64,000 bases of DNA, from positions 76,907,400-76,971,399 of the forward strand of contig OV050030.1 in the NCBI GenBank assembly GCA_920105625.2. Direction: 5' to 3'. Origin of the DNA: Clusia tigrina. Lineage: Eukaryota; Arthropoda; Insecta; Diptera; Clusiidae. The translations under genes and the position numbers were made by a program. The stretch's first letter is position 1, and each line of letters begins with the position of its first letter. The notes under the pieces are model-generated. The model was not told the origin of the DNA. It did not search any database and saw nothing but the letters and a program-made list of their open reading frames with translations. Positions 33,940 through 44,321 of the stretch are shown here, piece by piece.

Positions 33940-36900
33940 AACTCTTGCCGACCCAACATTCTTCAAATCTCAGCGTGTGGATATTTTGATTGGAGCCGGA
34001 CTCTTCTTTGATTTGATGTGCGTCGGCCATTTTGATTGAGCCCAACCTTACCACTCCTTCAGAAAACAAAGTTAGGCTGGATTGTATGAGGTGGAAGACA
34101 ACCTTCCACTAGTAAAATTGTATCTTTAGCAGTCGTCGATAAACGTGCTTCAGAAAATGATTCTGATGGCTCTTTAGAGCAGCTATTAAGGAGTTTTTGG
34201 GAGGTAGAGCATTTTGTTGAGACTGAGCGTAAGGCTACTAATGAAAGCTCTGAGTGCGAATTGCACTTCAAAAACAATGTTAAACGTTTAAGTTCTGGCG
34301 AGTACTCTGTGCGTCTTCCCACAAATCATAGCATTGACCTCCTTGGTGAATCATATCAGCAAGTATTATTGCGCTTTAAGTCTTTAGAAAGAAAGCTTCT
34401 TCGAAACACTGAATTACGAATTCAATACTCATCATTTATTAAGGAGTACAGAGATTTAAATCACATGTCACTTGCCGACGATTGTTACCTTGGCACTCCA
34501 ACGTATTTTTTGCCTCATCATTGTGTTTTTAAGTCAGACAGCACAACAACAAAATTGCGAGTTGTGTTTGATGCGTCGGCATCAACTTCCACTGGCTATT
34601 CGCTTAACGATTTGCTGATGGCTGGACCTACAATCCAGCCAAATCTTTTCAGTATTCTATTACGCTTCCGAACCTTTGAGATCGCTCTAACAGGAGATAT
34701 ATGCAAAATGTACAGATGTGTACGAATGCAGCATCCTGACAATTTTCTTCAATGCATTTTATGGCGGGACTCTCCAGAGGAAAATAAACAAATATAGTTA
34801 GATACGGTCACATACGGTACCAAATCGGCGGCATTTTTGTCTAGTCGTACCATGCATCAATTAGCTTATGATAAAGAGCGAGTTCTGCCAATCGGTGCAG
34901 AGACAGTTCGCAGAGATTTCTATGTTGACGACCTCATTTCAGGAGGAAATTCTGAAGACGAAGTCACGGAGATTATGCGTCAAACAACTGAGCTCCTTAA
35001 TAAAGGAAATTTCAAATTAAGAAAATGGTGTTCCAACAATTCTAAGGTGCTAAACCAAGTTCCAGAAGAAAATAAAGAAAAATATTTGAGATTTAGTGAT
35101 GGGAGCGACGTGACAAAAACTCTTGGCTTGGTATGGGATCCTGTGGCAGATTCTTTCTTGTTTACATTCATGCAACACTGACTTCCAGGTAAATTGACAA
35201 AACGATCGGTATTGTCCACCATTGCCCGACTTTATGACCCATTAGGCTTGATTGGTCCTGTCATCACTAAGGCCAAAATCTTGCTTCAACAACTATGGAA
35301 GGACAAGGTAGACTGGGACGAGAGCTTACCCCAGACACTTTATAAAACTTGGGTAAATTTATTGGAAGAATTTAAAACAGTAGAGAGTTCTAAATTTCGT
35401 CGCTTAGTTTTGTTGCCATGCTCGAAGGTGGAAGTTCATGCATTTTGTGATGCAAGCCTGTCGGCATATGGTGTGTGCATTTACATTCGATCACAAAATA
35501 AGAATGGAATCAATGTAGATTTACTTTGTTCTAAATCACGAGTTTCACCACTAAAAACCCTGACAGTCGCAAAACTAGAGTTATCTGCAGCTATGCTCCT
35601 ATCGGAACTTGTAAGCTCAATTTCAAAATTAGGAATTTTTGAATGTGATTTTCACTGCTGGTCAGATTCCATGGTGGTTTTATCATGGTTACGAAATGAA
35701 CCGTTAAATTTCACAGTATTCGTTTCAAATAGAGTGAATAATATTCAGATTCTCACTGCAGGAATGAAATGGCATTTTGTACCAACCACAACGAATCCTG
35801 CAGATATCCTGTCAAGGGGATCCACACCACGTGAATTACTGAAATGATAGCTTTGGAAGCATGGCCCTCCTTTTCTTCAAGGCGATCGAGATACGTGGCC
35901 AGATTCCCCAGGTTATGTTAAGGAACTACCCGAGAAGCGCAAGAACATTTTGCTTTCAACATCAAACATGTCGGACTTATCATTAAAATGCAAATTTCTT
36001 AACTCCTTTGGAAAGCTGCAACGAGTATTCGGCTATATTTACAAATTTATTTCGCGAGGCAAGGACCGAAGGGGTCCACTTACAGTAGAGGATGTTCATC
36101 AAGGCACATATTTATTGATTCGAATGGTACAACAAAGGCACTTCCCAGATTACAAAATACTCAAATCTGGTAGTCGCGTAGCATCATCTAGCAAAATCTG
36201 CTCTCTCACACCATTTTTAGATAACTTTGGTTTAATGCGAGTGAGAGGACGCCTCCAGCATTCAGCTCTGGACTTTGAATCGAAGCATCCAATTATATTG
36301 CCCCAAGGGCATCCGGTTACAAATTCGATAATAGAATTCTTTCATCGCAAATTAATGACGCAGGCATCATTAGCCGCAATTCGTCTACAATATTGGCCAG
36401 TAGGTGGTCGCAAGGCAGTAAGCCACATCATTAATAAGTGTATCAGGTGCTTGCACGTACGGCCTAGGTTAACGGAGCACATCATGGGAGATTTACCGGA
36501 AGGAAGAGTAAAGGCAAACAGAGCCTTTCTAGTGACTGGTACGGACTTTTGTGGGACATTCTACTATCGGTCCGAAGTTCGGAATAGACCACCAATAAAA
36601 TGTTACGTCTGCCTATTTATTTGCTTTTCTACAAAGGCTGCCCACTTGGAACTGGTAAAGGATTTGTCTACTCCAGCATTCTTGGCAGCTCTACGCCGTT
36701 TTACATGCACTCGAGGAAAACCGAAAACCATTTGGTCAGACAACGCAACAAATTTAGGGGCGTAGGGGCGAAAAATGAATTGGTTTCTCTAAAAAGGTGG
36801 TTCTTCAATGAGACACACTTAAGGGCAGTTGAGCAGCAATGCCTCAGCGATGGAATTGATTGGAAATGCATACCACCTAGATCTGCACATTTTGGAGGAC

Positions 36901-37490
36901 TCTGGGAGGCGGCTATTAAAACCGCCAAGTTTCATTTTTATCGAGCTGTCGGTTCAAACATTCTAAATTTCGAAGAGCTCCGTACTCTTGTGTGTCAAAT
37001 ATCCGTAATTGTAAATTCACGTCCTCTTTGTCCCATTTCCGAAAATCCTGACGATTTAGTCGTACTAACTCCTGCCCATTTTCTTATTGGCGGTCCCTTC
37101 ACCGCTATAATAGAACCGGATGTCACTCCTTTGAATTTCAATCGATTAAATCGTTGGCAACACGTTTGTTATATGCAGCAACAATTTTGGAGAAAATGGA
37201 GTTCGGAGTACTTAACGCTTCTGCAGCAAAAAACCTAATGGCAACACGCTTCAGCAAATCTACAAGCGGGAGCTCTTGTTTTGATAAAGGACGAAAATAT
37301 TCCACCTTTAAAGTGGCAAATGGCAAGAGTAGCTGAAACAATTAAGGGTGATGACAATGTTGTTCGTGTGGCGGTTCTTCGCACATCAAGTGGTATACTC
37401 AAACGAGCCGTGACCAAACTATGCTGCCTTCCCACAGATCCTGGCAATGTTGAAAGCGTGACCCTTCCAACGGGGGGAGGATGTTCGTAG
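33940..37490 (+). pseudogene. BEL pol: RT, RNase H and integrase, multiply broken
   Basis: RT motifs are KLRVVFDASAS and FYVDD (about 34918-34935). RNase H has VEVHAFCDASLSAYGV and the glutamate-bearing VAKLELSAAMLL. Integrase shows a zinc-binding segment (CIRCLHVRPR), GTDFCG, TIWSDNATNLG and GGLWEAAIKTAKF, the three catalytic acids. Lesions: TGA 34087-34089, TAG 34795-34797, TGA 35179-35181, adjacent TGA-TAG 35845-35850, a frameshift near 36765 and TAA 37236-37238. The final stop, TAG 37488-37490, lies inside the 3' LTR. Copy B of the duplication shares the 36765 and 37236 lesions but not the TGA-TAG pair. Confidence 0.88.
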
Positions 37491-37773
37491 TAACACTTTA
37501 TTTAATTTTAAATACTCGTATTTTAGTAATATAACAATGTCTCTTAATATAACAATGTTTAACTCTCTTAATTTAACTCTCTCTCTCTCTCTCTCCTCCT
37601 TTAATTTTGTATATGTATTTTTGATGTATTAGCATAGCTTGCACTGTGCAAATAAAATTCTCCCCAGTTGATCATATACCTTAAGCACACGTAGTTGCAG
37701 TTTTTTATTATCGGTCGTTTAAAAATTGAATAGTTCAAGCGGTTGGTAAAAACGCTTACAATTCCCATAAACA
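37482..37773 (+). repeat. BEL 3' LTR
   Basis: This LTR is 292 bp, the same length as the 5' LTR, and differs from it at three positions. It is followed by the target duplication CTGAT at 37774-37778. The copy at 46169-46460 is identical as far as I could compare. Confidence 0.95.
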
Positions 37774-37840
37774 CTGATTTACCGATCTATAATTCGGTTC
37801 CTTAAAATTATCGTAACTATTGAACTTGGGCCTAAAATCC

Positions 37841-38479
37841 TCATCCATCAGGTAGTCCTTTTTCGATGCGTTGAATACGCAAGCGTACACCGTGGGTTAT
37901 GGTTTCCCATATATATACGCCCTCCGCTAGCAGCTGCTTGTGCAAAAGAACAGTCCTAAGTTTCGTATTTACATGCATAGTAACTACTCTGGTTGACCTT
38001 CCGTTTACTACCTCCATACCACACTTCTTAACACTAGTCACGGTTCCTTCCTGCCATGACATTAATGGAAAAGTAAGGATTATATTCTTATTGTTATCGT
38101 AGAATGATAACTGCTTGTCGAGCACATCCAGTATGGTGCGGCTCCAAAGATTATCTCGGCCAATTATCCCATCAGCCGAGATACCTTTCCTATCCACTTC
38201 CACTGCGTGCACCCTAAAATTCATACCCTTAACTCCACTGTGCCCTATTCTGAGCGACCCCAATGTCCTAATGCACCCTCCAAACGCTCCGTTAAGCGTT
38301 CTTAAGTCCATTTGATTTATGTCTAGCCCCTTCCGTAAAACACTAGATTTTACGAGGCTAGTGTCCGCCCCTGAATCTACTAATAGCACTAGCTTTCCAC
38401 TCGCTGCCTCCTCGCAGGGTATCTTGATGAAGGCATCACCTATCCTGCTCATAGCGAAGCAACCCCCTTTTGTTCCCAA
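37841..38479 (-). CDS. gypsy aspartic protease segment (copy A)
   Basis: The frame is open for 212 codons. VDSGADTSLV, with the catalytic Asp at residue 35, and DGIIGRDNLW, the second conserved protease segment, identify a retropepsin-like aspartic protease that would cut the gypsy polyprotein. The frame ends at a stop close to the start of the pol frame, where a change of frame into RT would be needed. Copy A carries 11 bp here that copy B lacks, so the last residues differ between the copies. The rest of the element is broken, so this is an open relic rather than a working gene. Confidence 0.75.
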   Translation of the reverse strand: MGTKGGCFAMSRIGDAFIKIPCEEAASGKLVLLVDSGADTSLVKSSVLRKGLDINQMDLRTLNGAFGGCIRTLGSLRIGHSGVKGMNFRVHAVEVDRKGISADGIIGRDNLWSRTILDVLDKQLSFYDNNKNIILTFPLMSWQEGTVTSVKKCGMEVVNGRSTRVVTMHVNTKLRTVLLHKQLLAEGVYIWETITHGVRLRIQRIEKGLPDG

Positions 38480-38585
38480 TATGGACGTGTATCCACTCCC
38501 TAACTCTTCGTGATACTGGAGAGCCTCCTGCTCCTCCTTCTCCTGGACTGTAGTTCCTACATTACTAGTCCCACGTACTTCCGGC

Positions 38586-38891
38586 CTAATTATTACTCTC
38601 TTTATTTTGGCTTTCCAGTCTATTGGCTTCGACTGGGCCGCTGGAAGTTTCCCTGGTTCCTTTGTTGGGATTGTCTATCTCTGCATTCCGCTGCCCGATG
38701 TACTCCCTCCCCAGATTTTGCAATTGTGTTATTCGCTTGCGGTAATACACGTTGTCCTTACGTAACCTGCCGTCTGTCTTAAAGTTACGGACCAGTTTTT
38801 CAATTGCTTCTCCAATTTGCTCCTGCATCAACAGTAATCCTTGCGCTTCCTCTGTCATATCCCAAATGCCAGAACAGATGGCGTATCCCAA
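38586..38891 (-). pseudogene. gypsy gag-like segment (copy A)
   Basis: This is an open minus-strand frame of 101 codons, hydrophilic and helical (LLLMQEQIGEAIEKLVRNFK, then RITQLQNLGREYIGQRN). It lies between the leader and the protease where the C-terminal part of gag should be. No zinc knuckle is visible. I assign it by position and composition only. Confidence 0.5.
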
Positions 38892-39722
38892 TTACAAATA
38901 AAAATCCAATAATTGTTAAAACTTGTTCCAATATTTTATTCTATCTTACTTAATGATTCAAAACAGAGTTATTAAAAAAAAAACATTCCACCGTAAATTC
39001 TATCTTTATATACATATTCTGCTCTACTTGTTTTCCATCACAAAGTTCCATATCCGATGTCTACCGGCGTCCATTAAGTCCTTCCATCAATGCAAATTGG
39101 TCCTTGACTTCCTCACATGTATCCCCATATCCAATCACCAACTTTAATACTCCCAAAAATCCTCCCAATTCGCTAAAACCGAAACTGGATTTACAGGCAA
39201 AAATGTCTTGATTCATTCCCGGAAATTTGAATCCATATTTAATAAAAAAAACCCCGTAACGTATGCGCAACGTAATAAAAACATTTATATTCTTCCTAAT
39301 ACCCTAAGCTCATGGTATTTAATTGTGTAACAAAGTGAAAAAATGTGTATCCAAATATATCCCTAACGACAAACAAACACAAAACCCCTACAAAAAAAAT
39401 CCTCACAGCTAGGATGAACATACATAGACCGTCCGATCATACTGACTGTTTATGGTTGCCATTCAAAGCTGCGTGCAACAGCGCAAACGCGCCTGTATGT
39501 TGCAACTTTTTTGACCAGCGCTACGGCGCCTTCAGAGTCGCAGAAGTATCTACTTAGATTACGCTATTATCCACTCTACTCACCATTTCATTCGATGACA
39601 TCTTTCTCTTAGGGTCCTCTGTCCTTTGGGGTCCTTTGACTTTCGTTGCAGGATGCTTCCCTGCTTCAGGTTCCTCGCCCTGGGATTCCTCCAATAGGTC
39701 CTTTAGACAGGCTGCGCCAAAA

Positions 39723-40079
39723 TGTTGGGGTGGTGTCCTTGCTTGTCGTCGAGAGACGTCCTGTCGCGGTTCGCTGGGCGCGTAGCTTAAAACTTTAAAA
39801 CCACTAGCTCTAAATGAGAACACACAGACACTTTCCGGTTTCAAGATAAATATCACATTCCGCTTTATTCTTAGAATACTAATTCTTATATACTATTTAC
39901 AATTCACAATTACAATACAAAAACTGACCTTTCTGGTGTTCCAGTTTCGCACCTGTTAATTGGTGTCACTTGGTCAAGCCAACTGACCTACTATGAAATT
40001 GTCGACGGTGCATTACACTGCCCTCGTCGACTACACTGCGGAACTGCAATACCCTAAAAGTTTACATACTAACATTACA
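39723..40079 (-). repeat. Candidate gypsy 5' LTR (copy A)
   Basis: The 357-bp segment, read on the plus strand, starts TGTTGGGGTGG and ends AACATTACA. On the minus strand it has a polyadenylation-like AATAAAG near 39862 and is followed by TGGCGCAGCCTGTC, a plausible primer-binding site. A second LTR was not found beyond the pol relic, so the assignment cannot be confirmed inside the window. A 100-codon minus-strand frame (39554-39856) overlaps it and is probably spurious. Confidence 0.4.
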
Positions 40080-43000
40080 CAGATCATATTAACTTATTTG
40101 GACCCTAAAAGTATGTTCTATTCTTAAATAACTTTTAGCACATGCTAAACCCACAGATTGTGGCATCTCTTAGGAGTCGATGCTATCAGTCAACTACTCG
40201 TAGGTAGCTTGGTTCTAACTCACAACAGTACTATTGTTTTCCTTTGTTACAAATTCGAAACTTTATTTAATTTTTTTTTTGTGGTTCATTTCAGTTTTAT
40301 TGATGACAAAATTATACGTCAACTGAATAGATTCTTCTAAAGTACAATATTTTTGTCATGAGAAATGGATGAATTGTTGCATTGTTCTATAAATCAGCTT
40401 AATTAAATGTGGCCTATTATTGTGTAGAGTAACGCTTCTCAGTAATTCCATTTTGTTACGTATATATACAATGGTTCTAAAAGAAATTTCAGATCACAGC
40501 ACCTCATATCAAGAGAAAGAAATTGTTTAAAATTAAGCATTTAGTTTACAATTGTGGAAACAATAGTAATAGAAATATAATAAACAAAAAAAATAAGGTA
40601 ATGCAAAATAATATATATTTTCGTTCTGTATATATAATTATAATTATCAACAACACACTGCTTGTTTAGGACATTTAGAACATTTAGGATTTCAATGATA
40701 TGATAGTTTCTTAAAAATTTACCATACACAAATAGCTTATGACTCCGAATGTTAAAAATTTTGTTTGGAAAAAAAAATAAAGTAGAATCGGAAAATTTAC
40801 TGATGAATGAATGAATTGTTTACGTTACAGAGTGTATATTAATTTATTTCGTTTCATTTAAACACTTAAATCCGCCTTGAAGACAAATCCAATTTCCTTA
40901 CTTCGGCTTTGGCAATGACGTTCGGCAATGAGAATGGTTATTTGAATGGGCATAGCCACTGCGACAAAGTGGAGATAAAAAAACTGGGGACAACTCGATT
41001 ATTTTATATAAGACATGTTTTATGTATGTTAAAAATTCGTTAAAAATGCAGCTAAACGAATTAAGTTAACGGCTTTATGCTTCTAATTAAACAGAGGTGG
41101 TGTTTCTTTCTTTAATAATGACGAAACAAATTTTTTAGTTTATCGAATTAATTTTTTTACTTAAACGCAACTGGAATATTTCGACTTGTGGATCTTGAGG
41201 CTTCATTGTCAATGAGAAATTATCAAAAGAATTGTATGTTTTCAGTTATTTTGAGAAGTTAAGTGAATTGAAAAATTACGATAGTTAGAGTTCAAAGGGG
41301 GTGCGCTGTATTTTTACCAGTACATACATCAATTTTAAAACATTCTCACACTAGCAGAACTCGTACAAATATATTCATATCAACTGTCTATTCTGTTTGT
41401 TCTTTGATAAAAGTTTTCGGCAAATTCGAATGAGGTCGTGCGCAGCGAAAAGAGTTTGTCAAATTCGCATGAAATAGGGAGCAGCGTAAAGCGGCCCATA
41501 GACGGTACATAATGATCATACTCATATACAGTAGTATGTGTGAATAAGAGAGAAAATATGAATGGATGTGTCACACAGTCATGATCCCGCTGTGATCACT
41601 GATTGATCGTCGAAAATAAAAATCATTTTGTTTTTGAGGGGGAAATTTTATTATGATTTTGAGTAATAAATAATGTTTTTTTGCAGAATTTGCTAGAATT
41701 ATGTTCTTTCAATTTTGTAAACAGTCATTTAATATACAGAATATGCAATAATCGTTTCTCGTTTTACTCGCGTACTATGAATAAAAGACCGCTCCAATAT
41801 TACTCGCTTAGGAAGTCAAAACGAGCGCTCGCTTCCAATGACACGCTATGTTAAAAAGGAGCGCAAAATACATGAGCTCTAGAACAATAGGGGGCGATCA
41901 ATGCGTCGCATTGGATCGATCCATAATTGCTCCGAGAGCGATCAATTTTTTACTGGGAGCGAATGATTTGCAATCAAATTTTTATTTTCTGATTAGTGTG
42001 GTTTGAGGTAAAATGCACCAGAATGAATTTTCTATATGGCAAACCTTTTTTATACGGAAAGTCGGGCTTAAAACAAGACATTTGTGATTTTGCGTATAAA
42101 AAAGTTTTGCCATGTCATGACAAAGCATAATGCGTATATATTAGAACACTTGCAATATAAAATAAATATGTATGCATAGAAAATATTTTACTTATGTACT
42201 CGTATATTTTATACATTTATGAAATAGCAGTTTAATATTTGTTCCAGCTACATATATAGCATATATTTATCATTCTTTAGTTGCTATATTAATAAAGTAC
42301 AATAAATGCATTGTTTAAAGGAAATTATTATTTTAAAATATTTTAGTTGCATAAATAAAATTTGTAGAAACTATTTCCACACCACCACTGAGGAAGAGCA
42401 AGTGGCGAGTTTTTTTATGTGGTATCTCCAATAGGCCTAATCTACATGTGTACATTGTACACCGTCCATTGCATGTGACTTTGGAAATTTTCCATGAGCG
42501 CCATCAATAAATTTGGTTCCATAAATCCAGGCAATAATTTAATAAACAAACATCAATAACCGTTTTGCTATAAAAAACACCTCCAAGAACAATGCAATTG
42601 AATAGATAAAAGATTTGAAATATTTGATACAAAGCAAATCGATAACAGAAATAATGACACAGCCAAGTTATACGCATCTATACTTACCATCCTCAAACTT
42701 ACATCAACCTTAAAATATCGTATATAGGTGGACCGGAAAATCAGACGTGAATAGTGTACCCATTTGGAAGTGGCTACCTAAATTGTAGCATAATTTTCAC
42801 AAAAATAATTCAATTGAGGTTCGGTAATTTTTCATTTGGAGTTATACTTTATAGCATAACTATATTATACTATAAGGGAGAATCAATTGACCTAATTTTA
42901 TAATTGATATTAAATTAAAATAAAAACAACGGGAAATTTAATAAAATTTAAATATGGAATACGAAAATTTAAATATGGTGATGAAGAAGCAAACTATCTG

Positions 43001-43479
43001 AAGCCATAACTGCAGTGTAAGCAACAGTACTGCAGTAATAAAAGTATTGACAAAATTCTAAATAGCATATACGAGTATATCCAGCAAAAAACGATTTATA
43101 GCGTAACTCATTGAAATACTTTGACCTGTACAGTAACAATAAACTAGTGCAGTCCTACAAATAATTGGAAAGAGTTAGGAAAGTGAGTGTATTAAATAAC
43201 TCGTAGGAAGTATAACATAAAATACCACACTAATTAGAACGAAAGTGCTAATCTAATTTATAATAAGAAATAAGGAGGCCAAAAACTAAATACCAATAAG
43301 ACTCTAATATACAATTACTAACACCTCATTCTATTTACACAAAGTACAAAGGGCATGGCACATCCCTATATTATAAAAAAAATTACGTTCCGACGCTGTA
43401 CAAACAATAGCCAACAGCTCCATTAATATAAAATGTTCACAAGGAATTTAATTCTCAGTGAATATAATATACCTGGCAG
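40080..43479. other. Unassigned AT-rich region within copy A
   Basis: There is no convincing gene. A strong palindromic stretch, ATCAATGCGTCGCATTGGAT, lies at about 41896-41915, in a small cluster of GAGCG-containing words (41790-41960). Short open frames (for example 40541-40729 and 41380-41574, minus) are not recognised. The same sequence is repeated at about 48756-52155. Confidence 0.5.
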
Positions 43480-44321
43480 ATGGCTTCAGACTTATGAGAT
43501 GGACCACAATATGACTAGACCCCAAATTTAGCAAATTTATTATTTGGTTGCCCCATGTGGTTGTTGTCAGAAGTTCCATTGCACATTTTTTGATGCTTCA
43601 TCTTGGTCAAATGGTCTTGAAGCAGCGGGAGTGCTTTCTAATTAACAGCACTATCCGAAATTTCAGGACCTCCAATCTATGTGTGCCGCATATTGCATGC
43701 GAAAACCAATATGGGTATTTTTTATTAGTTTCGGTTACACAAGAGACAACTATTTGTTGTTTCAAATGGGTTGTGTAACAGAGGATGGAAATATGTCTCC
43801 AAATACTTTAAAATTTATTTGGCAGATCTGGCGGTTGGTGTGTAGTTTTTTTCCTTAATGGATCTTTCGGTATCCAAGTGCAAAGGTTGCAGTTTGCGTA
43901 GATAAACTTTTTAAGTCTAGCCTGCAAACTGTAACCAGCAAAGTAACGCAGCAGCTTCTGCATTTGGTTCTTCTTCGGTTCGGAAGTATACATAACTTTT
44001 CAATAATTTGATCATATGATACAGTATTAGCATCCGATGTCAGGGAGAAGTTCCAGTCCAGATTAGTATCATGATCATCGTTGCAGGTAGTATTCAATAA
44101 GAATGATTTTGTGACGATTTTCATAGAGAACAATCTAGCCGTCAGATATTTTATGTCTACTACTGAAGGATTAACATTGTTTCCAAGGATAGATCTCAAT
44201 ACGGAAAATAAATTTTCCGGACAGTCCTGAGTCAGTTAACTGACTTGTTTCTAAACGAAATCATTGTAGATTGCTCGTATATGTTTAGTATACCTGTCAA
44301 TGCAATGTATTGTAACATGGG
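43480..44321. other. Unrecognised coding-like stretch (copy A)
   Basis: The minus strand is open for 114 codons at 43855-44199 (SILGNNVNPSVVDIKYLTAR at the start). The plus strand has shorter open pieces at 43548-43778 and beyond. I recognise no family. The composition is less AT-rich than the flanks, which suggests an old coding sequence, perhaps another transposon. Which strand was coding cannot be decided by eye. Confidence 0.35.

Larger units (their letters stand above)
31323..37773 (+). mobile_element. Complete BEL/Pao LTR retrotransposon
   Basis: The 6451-bp element has 292-bp LTRs at both ends (TG...CA), a primer-binding-like TGGTGACCCCGACGTGA at 31616-31632 and a purine tract ACGGGGGGAGGA at 37470-37481 just before the 3' LTR. 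The insertion duplicated the 5 bp CTGAT (31318-31322 and 37774-37778). It sits on the opposite strand inside a gypsy element between protease and RT. Domain order (gag, protease, RT, RNase H, integrase) and motifs are those of BEL/Pao. The coding region carries several inactivating lesions although the LTRs differ at only 3 of 292 positions. Its 3' part is duplicated at 44322-46460. Confidence 0.95.
37779..39722 (-). pseudogene. Ty3/gypsy gag and protease part, right of the BEL insertion (copy A)
   Basis: This is the upstream half of the gypsy element whose pol is at 28653-31317. The minus-strand reading leads from a leader (below 39722) through gag-like pieces to the protease and then reaches the CTGAT flank of BEL. 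Gag is poorly preserved: open segments at 39061-39270 and 38586-38891 are separated by stops. A primer-binding-like TGGCGCAGCCTGTC lies at 39706-39719 on the minus strand, next to the LTR candidate. The continuity across the BEL insertion is supported by the target duplication and by the order of domains. Confidence 0.75.
35635..44321. repeat. Tandem segmental duplication, copy A (8687 bp)
   Basis: The segment starts inside BEL RNase H (ATTTTTGAATGTG) and ends at ATTGTAACATGGG. It is repeated directly downstream at 44322-52997. It contains the 3' part of BEL, the gypsy protease and gag region, an LTR candidate and about 4.2 kb of unassigned sequence. Differences from copy B are about ten single-base changes plus 11 bp (TTGAATACGCA at about 37871-37881) present only in A. 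The left edge is continuous with the rest of BEL, so A is in its original left context. Confidence 0.95.

Noticed and set aside
39554..39856. 100-codon minus-strand frame with Arg/Gln-rich sequence
   Set aside because: It overlaps the candidate gypsy LTR and primer-binding region and shows no domain; probably a chance frame in the LTR and leader.
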